11,195 nt of DNA from JBOFCO01 sp051646105 (GTDB lineage Bacteria > Pseudomonadota > Alphaproteobacteria > Rhodobacterales > Rhodobacteraceae), in the NCBI GenBank assembly GCA_051646105.1, contig JBOFCO010000198.1:1-11195 (forward strand). The letters are read 5' to 3'. The notes under the pieces were generated by a model. It was not told where the DNA came from. It ran no database searches and saw nothing but the letters and a program-made list of their open reading frames with translations. Positions within the stretch are counted from its first letter, which is position 1; each line of letters begins with the position of its first letter. Positions 1 to 6,470 of the stretch are shown one piece after another. The position numbers and the translations under genes are program-made.

Positions 1-843
1 GGGCTGTTCTCGGTCATCACCTCGAAGCGCTCTTCCGACATCGGGAAAGAGTTCTGCGAGAACCCGCTTGTGCGCAAGCTGACCTTTACCGGCAGCACCG
101 AAGTGGGCCGCATCCTGCTGAAACAGGCCGCCGATCAGGTGATGAAATGCTCGATGGAGCTGGGGGGCAACGCGCCCTTCATCGTCTTTGACGACGCCGA
201 TCTGGATGCCGCCGTGCAGGGCGCGATGCTGTCCAAGTTCCGCAACAACGGCCAGACCTGCGTCTGCGCCAACCGGCTTTACGTGCAGGCCGGGGTTTAC
301 GATGCTTTCGCCGAGAAACTGGCCAAAGCCGTTGCCGCGCTGAAGGTCGGCGACGGGCTGGATGCAGGGGTGGAAGCCGGGCCGCTGATCAATGACGATG
401 CGGTGGAAAAGGTGCAGGATCATATCGCCGACGTGCTGTCGCACGGCGGCAAGGTGCTGACCGGCGGCAAGCCCCATGCGCTCGGCGGCACCTTCTTCCA
501 GCCCACGGTCGTCACTGGCGTTACCCAAAGCATGAAGGTCGCACAGGAAGAAACCTTCGGTCCCGTCGCCCCCCTGTTCAAATTCGATACGGAAGAAGAA
601 GTGATTGGCTATGCCAATGACACGATCTTCGGTCTTGCCAGCTATTTCTACGCCCGCGACATCGGTCGTATCACCCGCGTTCAGGAAGCGCTGGAATACG
701 GCATGGTCGGCGTGAACACAGGCATCATCTCGACCGAAGTGGCACCCTTTGGCGGGGTCAAGCAATCGGGGCTGGGTCGCGAGGGATCGCGCCATGGTAT
801 CGAGGATTACATGGAGATGAAGTATATCTGCCTGAGCATCTGA
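1..843 (+). CDS. gabD: Succinate-semialdehyde dehydrogenase, NAD(P)+ (5'-truncated by window)
   Basis: This is the C-terminal 280 residues of an aldehyde dehydrogenase; the frame is open from base 1, so the true start lies upstream. The family oxidises succinic semialdehyde to succinate in the cytoplasm, the last step of the GABA shunt. The general-base glutamate lies in MELGGNAPF (fragment residue 53). The catalytic cysteine lies in FRNNGQTCVCANRLYV, whose Cys-x-Cys pattern (residues 87 and 89) is characteristic of the SSADH branch. The family-typical QEETFGPVAPLFKF and PFGGVKQSGLGREGS motifs follow. The GabD assignment rests on recall of these motifs; a related semialdehyde dehydrogenase (for example glutarate semialdehyde) is possible. 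The next gene begins 57 bp downstream with its own ribosome-binding site. No transaminase gene is visible. Confidence 0.88.
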   Translation, partial: GLFSVITSKRSSDIGKEFCENPLVRKLTFTGSTEVGRILLKQAADQVMKCSMELGGNAPFIVFDDADLDAAVQGAMLSKFRNNGQTCVCANRLYVQAGVYDAFAEKLAKAVAALKVGDGLDAGVEAGPLINDDAVEKVQDHIADVLSHGGKVLTGGKPHALGGTFFQPTVVTGVTQSMKVAQEETFGPVAPLFKFDTEEEVIGYANDTIFGLASYFYARDIGRITRVQEALEYGMVGVNTGIISTEVAPFGGVKQSGLGREGSRHGIEDYMEMKYICLSI

Positions 844-900
844 CAGGCCGACCAACGACAAGAAACTGACCGGGCACAGCGCCCCTGCGATGAGGACAAC

Positions 901-1458
901 ATGAAAAGCCCCGCACGCATCATCCTGCTGAACGGTCCCGGCAGTGTCGGCAAGACATCGGTCGCGCAGGCCCTTCAGAAGATCACCGAAACCCCGTTCC
1001 TGCATGTGCGGGGCGAGGATTTCCTTAACATGCTGCCCGCCACGCACCGTGATCATCCCGAGGGCACCTATTATGAAACTCTTACCGAAAACGGCCAACC
1101 CAGCGCCGTTCTTCGCACGGGGCGGCATGCGCAGGCGGTCATGTCGGGAATGCGGCATGCCGTTGCCGCAATGGCGCGCGAGGGCAATAACCTGATCGTC
1201 GATGATGCACTGAACGAAGGCGGCGCCGATGCCTATGTCCGCCTGCTTGCGTCCTGTCGCCTGCATATTGTCGGGCTTTATGCCCCCCTTGACGTGCTGG
1301 AAGCCCGCGAACGCCGCCGCAGCGACCGCAGGCCGGGGCTGGCGCGCTGGCAGTTTGAACGGGTACATCGCGGCGTAAACTACGATATCGGCATCGATAC
1401 GGCGACCGACAGCCCGGAATCCTGCGCCACAACACTGAAACTGGCGCTGAAGCTGTAG
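901..1458 (+). CDS. Chloramphenicol phosphotransferase-like P-loop kinase
   Basis: A 185-residue protein, close in size to the CPT enzyme of Streptomyces venezuelae (about 178). It has a Walker A loop GPGSVGKTS (residues 12-20) and an acidic residue after strand 2 in VRGEDFLNMLP (D40, where CPT has its proposed catalytic Asp). LIVDDALNEGG follows at 98-108. An arginine-rich lid RERRRSDRRPG lies at 136-146. The C-terminal VHRGVNYDIGIDT (155-167) closely resembles the VHEGVEYDVEVDT-type end of CPT. Such kinases phosphorylate a hydroxyl of a small molecule; chloramphenicol is known only for the founder, so the substrate here is open. The start is set by a GAGG ribosome-binding site five bases upstream. 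It may be co-transcribed with the dehydrogenase. The overall family call is good, but resistance function is not implied. Confidence 0.8.
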   Translation: MKSPARIILLNGPGSVGKTSVAQALQKITETPFLHVRGEDFLNMLPATHRDHPEGTYYETLTENGQPSAVLRTGRHAQAVMSGMRHAVAAMAREGNNLIVDDALNEGGADAYVRLLASCRLHIVGLYAPLDVLEARERRRSDRRPGLARWQFERVHRGVNYDIGIDTATDSPESCATTLKLALKL

Positions 1459-1464
1459 GTTCCG

Positions 1465-1485
1465 CTGACGCCGCAAGCGGCTCAG
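1465..1485. terminator. Possible bidirectional terminator hairpin
   Basis: An inverted repeat CTGA-c-GCCGC-AA-GCGGC-TCAG lies between the stop codons of two converging genes and overlaps the ThDP-enzyme stop. The stem is nine base pairs with one bulged C and a very tight loop. There is no U-run on either side, so intrinsic termination is only a guess from position and symmetry. Confidence 0.4.
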
Positions 1486-3149
1486 GGTTGTCGGGCGGCC
1501 ATCATGCCTGCGGAGCGGGTCTGTGACAGCGTCATTCCGGTGGACAGCGCTTCGGGATCAAGCCGCAGCTCGATCACGGAAACCACGCCCGATGCGGCGG
1601 CGCGGGCGAAAGCCGCAGGGAAATCGGCGCCATGTTCCACGGTTTCGCCATGCCCGCCGTAGGCGCGGGCCAGCGCCGCGAAATCGGGATTGGCAAGCTG
1701 TGTCCCTGACACCCTGCCGGGATAGTGGCGTTCCTGATGCATCCGGATCGTGCCGTATTGCCCGTTGTTGACCACGATGACGATGACTGCCGCGCCATGC
1801 TGCACTGCCGTCGACATCTCGTTCAGCGTCATCTGGAAACAGCCGTCCCCGGCAAGACAGACCACCATCCGCGACCGATCGTGCAGTTTTGCGGCAATGG
1901 CGGCGGGAAAGCCGTAGCCCATGCTGCCCGAGGTCGGCGCAAGCTGCGTGCCGTAAACGTGCCAGCGAAAATAGCGGTGCAGGAAGGCCGCGTAATTGCC
2001 CGCCCCATTGGTCAGGATTGCATCGGGCGGCAGGTTGGTTGAAAGCCAGCCGATGATCTCCTCCATCCGTACATTGCCAGGGGTTGCAACAGGCTTCTGC
2101 CAGTTCTCATATTCCGCGCGCGCTGCCTGTACCGCTTCCATCCATGCATCGGGCGGAACGAGCGGCCTATCGGCCAGCGCAGCAACGGTTTCGGACACGT
2201 CTGCGGTTACGGCCAGATCGGGCCGCCAGACCTGCCCCGGCAGATCGGGGTCGGGGTGCACAAGCACGATACGACACCCCGGCGCGGCCGGATCGCGCAG
2301 CTCGTATCCGCGTGTCGCCGTGTCACCAAAACGCGTCCCCAGCAGCAGCAGAACATCCGCAGCCGCCATGCGCGCGCCGAGTTTCGGATTCATGCCCACG
2401 CCCAGATCACCGATGTAATTCGGATGATCATTGTCGATATGGTCCTGACGCCGGAACGTCACAGCGACAGGCAAAGCCGACGCTTTGGCAAAACGCGCAA
2501 GATCATCGGCGGCTTTCTGCGACCAAATAGAACCACCCGCCACGATCAGCGGGCGTTGGGCACGGGCGATTTCGTCCCGGACAGATGCCACCGTTTCCGG
2601 GGCGACTGCGCGGGCACGCGCAGCCCTAGACGGCAGCGATGGCACATCAACGGTCGCAGAAAGCATATCCTCTGGCAGAGCCAACACCACCGGGCCGGGG
2701 CGACCGGAGGTGGCCGTGTGGAAAGCGCGGCTGACATATTCGGGGATACGGCTGGTATCGTCGATTTCCGCCACCCATTTCGCCAGAGGGGCAAACATGG
2801 CGCGGAAGTCCACCTCCTGAAACGCCTCGCGGTCACGATGTCCGCGGGCGATCTGGCCAACAAAGAGGATCATCGGCGTCTGGTCCTGCATTGCCACATG
2901 CACCCCTGCCGAAGCATTGGTTGCCCCAGGCCCACGCGTAACAAAGGCGATACCGGGTTGGCCGGTCAGCTTGCCGGTGGCTTCCGCCATCATCGCGGCT
3001 GCCCCTTCGTGGCGACAAACGATGTTTTCAATTCCGGCGTCGTGCAGCGCGTCCAGTGCGGCAAGAAAGCTTTCACCGGGAACGGAAAACACGCGGGTGA
3101 TGCCTTCGGCCCGAAGTTGATCGATCAGGATTCTGCCGCCGTGTCGCAT
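1482..3149 (-). CDS. Thiamine-diphosphate-dependent enzyme, acetolactate-synthase-like
   Basis: A 555-residue protein with the three-domain layout of the ALS/POX/benzoylformate decarboxylase superfamily. The N-terminal PYR domain holds the cofactor-activating glutamate in CRHEGAAAMMAEA (E48) and a TRGPGATNA loop (71-79). A central domain spans roughly 185-330. The C-terminal PP domain has GDGCFQMTLNE (434-444) and VVNNGQYGTI (459-468), which form the GDG...NN metal/diphosphate motif. The start was moved from the longest open frame (3188) to the ATG at 3149. A strong GGGGGA ribosome-binding site precedes that ATG by five bases, and homology-like sequence begins there. No small regulatory subunit or ilvC lies nearby, so a biosynthetic AHAS role is unlikely. 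A catabolic 2-oxoacid-processing role is more likely, with substrate unknown. It is divergent from arsR and may share its operator. Confidence 0.85.
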   Translation of the reverse strand: MRHGGRILIDQLRAEGITRVFSVPGESFLAALDALHDAGIENIVCRHEGAAAMMAEATGKLTGQPGIAFVTRGPGATNASAGVHVAMQDQTPMILFVGQIARGHRDREAFQEVDFRAMFAPLAKWVAEIDDTSRIPEYVSRAFHTATSGRPGPVVLALPEDMLSATVDVPSLPSRAARARAVAPETVASVRDEIARAQRPLIVAGGSIWSQKAADDLARFAKASALPVAVTFRRQDHIDNDHPNYIGDLGVGMNPKLGARMAAADVLLLLGTRFGDTATRGYELRDPAAPGCRIVLVHPDPDLPGQVWRPDLAVTADVSETVAALADRPLVPPDAWMEAVQAARAEYENWQKPVATPGNVRMEEIIGWLSTNLPPDAILTNGAGNYAAFLHRYFRWHVYGTQLAPTSGSMGYGFPAAIAAKLHDRSRMVVCLAGDGCFQMTLNEMSTAVQHGAAVIVIVVNNGQYGTIRMHQERHYPGRVSGTQLANPDFAALARAYGGHGETVEHGADFPAAFARAAASGVVSVIELRLDPEALSTGMTLSQTRSAGMMAARQP

Positions 3150-3154
3150 ACCGG

Positions 3155-3162
3155 TCCCCCTT
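3155..3162 (-). promoter_or_regulatory. Ribosome-binding site that fixes the ThDP-enzyme start
   Basis: On the minus strand AAGGGGGA lies five bases before the ATG at 3149. The longer reading frame starting at 3188 would run through this site and adds 13 residues (MQAAGCHHKRGTG) unlike the family, so the internal ATG is preferred. Confidence 0.65.
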
Positions 3163-3210
3163 TTATGATGGCACCCTGCCGCCTGCATTCGTCGCCGTCA
3201 ACGCGACTTG

Positions 3211-3223
3211 CGGGATCATCCCG
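3211..3223. promoter_or_regulatory. Small palindrome in the divergent promoter region
   Basis: CGGGATCATCCCG is a perfect inverted repeat (6-bp arms, one central base) between the ThDP gene and the ArsR gene. It lies just upstream of the larger inverted repeat at 3228-3255 and shares the word GATCAT with the sequence between them. It could be a second operator or part of the core promoter. No binding protein can be named. Confidence 0.3.
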
Positions 3224-3227
3224 ATCA

Positions 3228-3255
3228 TGATACTTAGTAACATGACTATGTATCA
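3228..3255. promoter_or_regulatory. Inverted repeat, probable ArsR-family operator
   Basis: TGATACTTAGT (3228-3238), a six-base spacer, then ACTATGTATCA (3245-3255). The right arm's complement is TGATACATAGT, which matches the left arm at 10 of 11 positions. ArsR-family dimers bind AT-rich imperfect palindromes of this size. The site overlaps all three candidate start codons of the adjacent arsR gene (3227, 3242, 3248), as expected for autoregulation. It lies about 80 bases upstream of the divergent ThDP gene, so one repressor could control both. The arm symmetry is directly visible; the assignment to this repressor is inferred from adjacency. Confidence 0.6.
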
Positions 3256-3601
3256 CGACAATACGCAATCCCAACTCGACCGCCGCTTTCACGCACTGTC
3301 CGATCCGACACGGCGGGCAATGCTGGAACGGCTGACCCGCGGGCCTGCTGCCGTCAGCGAACTGGCGGCACCTTTCGGCATGGCTCTGCCCACGGTGATG
3401 CAGCACCTGAAGGTGTTGGAAAGCAGCGGGCTGATCCGCAGTGAAAAGCAAGGCCGCACGCGGACCTGTGCGATCGATCCGTTGGCGCTGAAACAGGTGG
3501 AAGGCTGGTTCGATGCGCAGGTGTTGTTGTGGGAAGCGCGGCTGGATGCACTGGATGCACTGGCGCTTGAGTTGAAACGACAGGAGAAGGAAACGTCATG
3601 A
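3248..3601 (+). CDS. ArsR-family winged-helix transcriptional repressor
   Basis: A 117-residue protein with the ArsR winged-helix fold. LDRRFHALSDPTRRAMLERL (residues 10-29) is the signature N-terminal part, VSELAAPFGMALPTVMQHLKVLE (36-58) contains the recognition helix, and LIRSEKQGRTRTCAIDP (62-78) is the wing. It lacks the CxC metal-binding motif; C74 is the only cysteine, so it is not an arsenic or cadmium sensor of the classical type. It belongs to the subgroup that travels with SRPBCC/AHSA1 genes, here through an ATGA overlap. The start is uncertain: in-frame ATGs lie at 3227, 3242 and 3248, none with a clear ribosome-binding site. The last is preferred because the operator-like palindrome covers the region upstream of it. 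It probably represses itself and its partner, perhaps also the divergent ThDP gene. Confidence 0.85.
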   Translation: MYHDNTQSQLDRRFHALSDPTRRAMLERLTRGPAAVSELAAPFGMALPTVMQHLKVLESSGLIRSEKQGRTRTCAIDPLALKQVEGWFDAQVLLWEARLDALDALALELKRQEKETS

Positions 3602-4086
3602 CCGCTTCGCAAGGACCTTTCGATCTGGTGCTGCAACGCAAACTTGCAGCCCCCCGCGCGCTGGTCTGGCGCTGCTGGACGGAAACCGTTTTGCTGGAAC
3701 AATGGTTTTGTCCGAAACCCTGGCGGGCGACGGATACCGTGATCGACCTGCGCGTCGGCGGGGCATTCGGCACGATCATCAGGGGGCCGGAGGGAGAGGT
3801 CTTTGACAATGCGCCCGGCTGTTATCTTGAAATCATTCCGCAGGAAAAGCTGGTCTGGACCAGCGCGCTTGGTCCCGGATTCCGGCCAAATGTAATCCCG
3901 CCAGAGGCCTTCGGGATGACCGTGGTTCTGACGCTTCGAGATGAGGCAGGTGGCGGCACGGTTTACACCGCGACCGTGCTGCACGCCGACGCGGATGGCG
4001 CACGGAAGCACGAAACCATGGGTTTCCATCAAGGCTGGGGCATGGCCACGACCCAGTTGGAAGAGCTGGCGCAAAACCTGCGCTGA
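3598..4086 (+). CDS. SRPBCC (AHSA1/START-like) domain protein
   Basis: A 162-residue single-domain protein of the activator-of-Hsp90-ATPase-homologue-1-like group in the SRPBCC superfamily, which forms a hydrophobic ligand-binding cavity. The visible marks are FDLVLQRKLAAPRALVWRCWTE (8-29), WFCPKPWRATDTVIDLRVGG (36-55) and the C-terminal helix region GFHQGWGMATTQLEELAQNL (142-161). Its start codon overlaps the ArsR stop (ATGA), and AGGAGAAGG precedes it at 3582-3590. Such ArsR-SRPBCC pairs are common in alphaproteobacteria, but their ligand is generally unknown. A plausible but unproven role is binding a small hydrophobic molecule that relates to the repressor's signal. No signal peptide or membrane segment is seen. 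Confidence 0.82.
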   Translation: MTASQGPFDLVLQRKLAAPRALVWRCWTETVLLEQWFCPKPWRATDTVIDLRVGGAFGTIIRGPEGEVFDNAPGCYLEIIPQEKLVWTSALGPGFRPNVIPPEAFGMTVVLTLRDEAGGGTVYTATVLHADADGARKHETMGFHQGWGMATTQLEELAQNLR

Positions 4087-4087
4087 C

Positions 4088-4115
4088 TTGCCATTCCCCG
4101 GACTGCCGCTAGCAT
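4088..4115 (+). promoter_or_regulatory. Possible sigma-70-type promoter of the FMN reductase gene
   Basis: TTGCCA (4088-4093) and TAGCAT (4110-4115) are 16 bases apart and match the -35 and -10 consensus at 5 and 4 of 6 positions. They lie in the 71-base gap before the reductase gene. The -10 box is embedded in an interrupted palindrome CTAG-N6-CTAG (4109-4122), which could be a control site. This is a pattern match only; alphaproteobacterial promoters are often divergent from this consensus. Confidence 0.35.
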
Positions 4116-4157
4116 CATCTAGGCCCGGCCCACCGGCCGCAGAATGGGGACCATGCG

Positions 4158-4694
4158 ATGAAACTTCTGGGGATATGTGGCTCTCTGCGCAGGGCATCAG
4201 TGAACCGCAAGCTGTTGCTGGAAGCGATCCGGCTGTTCGGCAAGGCCGACGTGACTGATGCCGATCTGCGCCTGCCGCTTTATGATGGTGATCTTGAGGA
4301 GGCAGAGGGCACCCCCGCCCCGGTGCAGGCTCTGGCCGATGCGATCAGGACGACGGATGCCATCATCATTGCCTGCCCGGAATACAATCGGGGCGTTCCG
4401 GGCGGCCTGAAAAACGCGCTGGACTGGGTCAGCCGGGTCAAGGGCAGCGTCTGGCGCGACAAGCCCGTGGCGCTGGTTTCTGCTGCCGAGGGGCCAGCGG
4501 GCGGCGCGCGGGCGCAATTTTCGCTGCGCCTGTGCATGGTGCCGTTTCGCGCGCGCGTGCTTGCCGGGCCGGAGTTCCTGTTGCCAGCCGCATCAAAGGC
4601 GTTCGATGACAGCGGGCGCCTGATCAATCCGCAAAGCGAAAAGATTCTGGCCGAACTGATGGCCGGGCTTCGTGCGGAAATCGACCGCGCCTGA
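4158..4694 (+). CDS. NADPH-dependent FMN reductase family flavoprotein
   Basis: A 178-residue flavodoxin-fold protein of the family that includes ChrR, YieF and azobenzene reductases. These are cytoplasmic FMN-binding enzymes that reduce quinones, chromate or azo compounds with NAD(P)H. The phosphate-binding loop is GSLRRASVNRKLL (8-20). The second FMN-contacting loop is PEYNRGVPGGLKNALDWVSR (74-93), a strong family signature. The length is typical. GGGGA lies seven bases upstream of the ATG. It follows the SRPBCC gene by 71 bases and probably has its own promoter, so membership in the ArsR operon is uncertain. The physiological substrate cannot be read from the sequence. Confidence 0.85.
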   Translation: MKLLGICGSLRRASVNRKLLLEAIRLFGKADVTDADLRLPLYDGDLEEAEGTPAPVQALADAIRTTDAIIIACPEYNRGVPGGLKNALDWVSRVKGSVWRDKPVALVSAAEGPAGGARAQFSLRLCMVPFRARVLAGPEFLLPAASKAFDDSGRLINPQSEKILAELMAGLRAEIDRA

Positions 4695-4703
4695 TCGGCA
4701 CTG

Positions 4704-5747
4704 TTACTGCGTGCGGAAGTCGCCGGGGATCGTATCGCGGCCTTCCAGCAGCAGATCGGCCATCACCTCGGCCACTTTCGGAGCCATCCCGAAACCGATT
4801 TTGAAACCGCCGTTGGCAACATAATGCCCCGGCCGTCCCGGCCATGGACCCAGCAGCGGTGCGCGGGACATGGCACGGGGTCGCAGCCCCGCCCAGCGTG
4901 CCACGACCGGCGCATCGGCCAGCACAGGGCACAGCGCGCGGGCCTGCCTGATCAACGCTTCCAGTGCATCATTCGTCGTATCCGCAGCGGTGAAGTCGCG
5001 CTCGGTCGTTGACCCGATAGCAACCGTGCCATCGGCATGCGGCACGATATGCAGACCGTCCGCCAGCCATTGCGGCAGATCGCGCGCATCATGGGCCAGA
5101 AGCGCGGCCTGCCCCTTGATGCCGGTTCCGGCAGGCTGACCCGCATGATCGATCAAGGCTGCAAGCCCCTCCGCTCCGGTGCACCACAACACCGCGCCCT
5201 GATTGGGTGCGTCACCGATCACCAGATCGCCGCCCAACCCCTGAAACGCTGCCGCCAGCGCTGCCAGCGCGGCACGCGGGGCGATCCGCGCAGACAATGT
5301 GTCGTGGATCACCGGTCCGAAGCCGCCCCAATCACCGAACGCCGCGCCACTGGCGATGCGCCATTTCGCCTGCCCCTGCCACAGCCCTGCTGCGCCGCGA
5401 CCCCGCTCCTGCGCCAGTGTCAACGCCCCATCGCCCGGCAGCAGCGGTTGCAGCCGCCCATGCCGGGCATATCCGGGATCTTTGTCAGAAAGTTGTGCCA
5501 CATCCGCCCAGAACCCCTGCGCCATCAGTAGGCTTTCCAACTGGAACTGCTTTTTTTCGTTCCAGTTTTCGGGAACATGCGGGGCCAGCGCACCGACAAG
5601 TCCGCCGGATGCTCCTGCACCAATCGCGCGGGACTCAACCAGACGCACGCGCGCACCACGCCGAACCAGGGCAAAGGCACAGGACAGGCCAAAAATCCCG
5701 CCGCCGCGCACTGTTATCTCTGGTCTGGACGTGGCTGGCGTTGCCAT
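4704..5747 (-). CDS. FAD-dependent DAO-family oxidoreductase (possible MnmC oxidase-domain counterpart)
   Basis: A 347-residue protein with an N-terminal dinucleotide-binding fold, VRGGGIFGLSCAFAL (13-27), and the ribose-binding acid in RLVES (E38). GAGASGGLVGALAPHVPE (43-60) resembles the GASG...GAL segment of the C-terminal half of E. coli MnmC. A C-terminal ARWAGLRP...GGFKIGFGMAPKVAE segment closes the FAD site as in glycine oxidase and D-amino acid dehydrogenases. MnmC's oxidase half removes the carboxymethyl group of cmnm5(s2)U34 in tRNA. The head-to-head position with mnmD suggests the same job here, but a ThiO/DadA-like amine oxidase remains possible. Start: ATG at 5747 has GGAG ten bases upstream; GTG at 5753 in the same frame is an alternative. 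It ends nine bases from the convergent reductase gene with no obvious terminator. Confidence 0.75.
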   Translation of the reverse strand: MATPATSRPEITVRGGGIFGLSCAFALVRRGARVRLVESRAIGAGASGGLVGALAPHVPENWNEKKQFQLESLLMAQGFWADVAQLSDKDPGYARHGRLQPLLPGDGALTLAQERGRGAAGLWQGQAKWRIASGAAFGDWGGFGPVIHDTLSARIAPRAALAALAAAFQGLGGDLVIGDAPNQGAVLWCTGAEGLAALIDHAGQPAGTGIKGQAALLAHDARDLPQWLADGLHIVPHADGTVAIGSTTERDFTAADTTNDALEALIRQARALCPVLADAPVVARWAGLRPRAMSRAPLLGPWPGRPGHYVANGGFKIGFGMAPKVAEVMADLLLEGRDTIPGDFRTQ

Positions 5748-5790
5748 TCCCACCGGTCTCCGTCATGGTCCGCGCAAAGGCTTAGGGCAG

Positions 5791-6468
5791 ATGGCGGCTA
5801 CATACCAGAACGCAGAAATCGGCTGGCGAGAAGGCGGGATTCCGATTTCGGCGCGTTTCGACGACCCCTATTTCTCGATTCAGGACGGGCTGGCCGAAAC
5901 ACATCATGTCTTTCTGGCGGGCAACGGTCTGCCAGCACGCCTTTTTCCGGGCTTTCACATTGCCGAACTTGGCTTTGGCACCGGGCTGAATCTGTTGGCC
6001 CTGTGGCGAGCAGTATCGGCACTGGGAATCGAGGTGCCGCTTCGTTACACAAGTTTCGAGGCCTTTCCCATGTTGCCCGCGGACATGCTGCGCGCCCATG
6101 CGGCATTTCCCGAGGTGATGGCCCAAGGTTCGACGCTCGTTTCTGCGCTGGCCGAAGGCCCGCGCTTTTCCATCGGAAACATACAGGTCGAGATCATGTA
6201 TGGCGATGCACGTCAGACCCTGCCGGATTGGCCGCATGTCGCCGATGCCTGGTTTCTTGACGGCTTTTCGCCCGCGAAGAATCCGGAAATGTGGGAAGCG
6301 GGTCTTATGACCGAGGTCGCCCGTCACACCGCCCCGAGCGGCACGTTCGCCACCTATACGGCCGCAGGTCATGTGCGTCGGGCGCTTGCCGACGCGGGTT
6401 TTGCGGTGGAGCGCCTGCCCGGCTACGGGCGCAAGCGCCACATGACCATTGGCCGAAAGGCAGTCTGA
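5791..6468 (+). CDS. mnmD: tRNA (5-methylaminomethyl-2-thiouridine)(34) methyltransferase
   Basis: A 225-residue SAM-dependent methyltransferase matching the N-terminal half of bifunctional MnmC, here as a stand-alone protein. It methylates the amino group of nm5(s2)U34 to give mnm5(s2)U in the wobble position. The SAM loop is ELGFGTGLNLL (59-69). The acid after strand 2 is in TSFEAF (E90). The family-diagnostic LDGFSPAKNPEMW lies at 156-168, followed by FATYTAAGHVRRALADAGF (186-204) and PGYGRKRHMTIG (210-221). The frame is open far upstream to 5299, but only the ATG at 5791 matches the known N-terminus (NAEIGWREGGIPIS). AAGG and AGGG lie before it. The gap to the divergent oxidoreductase is 43 bases, so each promoter must reach into the other gene. 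Confidence 0.92.
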   Translation: MAATYQNAEIGWREGGIPISARFDDPYFSIQDGLAETHHVFLAGNGLPARLFPGFHIAELGFGTGLNLLALWRAVSALGIEVPLRYTSFEAFPMLPADMLRAHAAFPEVMAQGSTLVSALAEGPRFSIGNIQVEIMYGDARQTLPDWPHVADAWFLDGFSPAKNPEMWEAGLMTEVARHTAPSGTFATYTAAGHVRRALADAGFAVERLPGYGRKRHMTIGRKAV

Positions 6469-6470
6469 CG

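Noticed and set aside
70..843. Start of the dehydrogenase at an internal GTG
   Set aside because: The frame is open and dehydrogenase-like from base 1, so the gene is cut by the window edge and does not start here.
2256..3230. Long + strand open frame of 324 codons
   Set aside because: It is antisense to the ThDP enzyme, rich in Arg/His/Gln as is usual for shadow frames in high-GC DNA, and shows no recognisable domain.
3542..3559. Tandem copy of CTGGATGCA in the ArsR gene
   Set aside because: It encodes a Leu-Asp-Ala repeat in the C-terminal helix; two copies are explained by coding and not by a repeat element.
4126..4140. CGGCC-CACC-GGCCG stem-loop upstream of the FMN reductase
   Set aside because: The stem is only five base pairs in GC-rich DNA with no U-run, and no riboswitch-like architecture is visible, so it is not called as a terminator or riboswitch.
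3289..4197. Minus-strand open frame of 302 codons across arsR and the SRPBCC gene
   Set aside because: It is the shadow of two genes that have clear family motifs, an ATGA overlap and ribosome-binding sites.
5299..5790. Upstream open frame continuous with mnmD
   Set aside because: It is the antisense shadow of the FAD oxidoreductase; methyltransferase homology begins at the ATG at 5791.
6291..6470. Upstream open frame continuous with the EamA transporter
   Set aside because: It lies inside mnmD in another frame and has no transporter-like residues; the ATG at 6471 opens directly into the first membrane helix.
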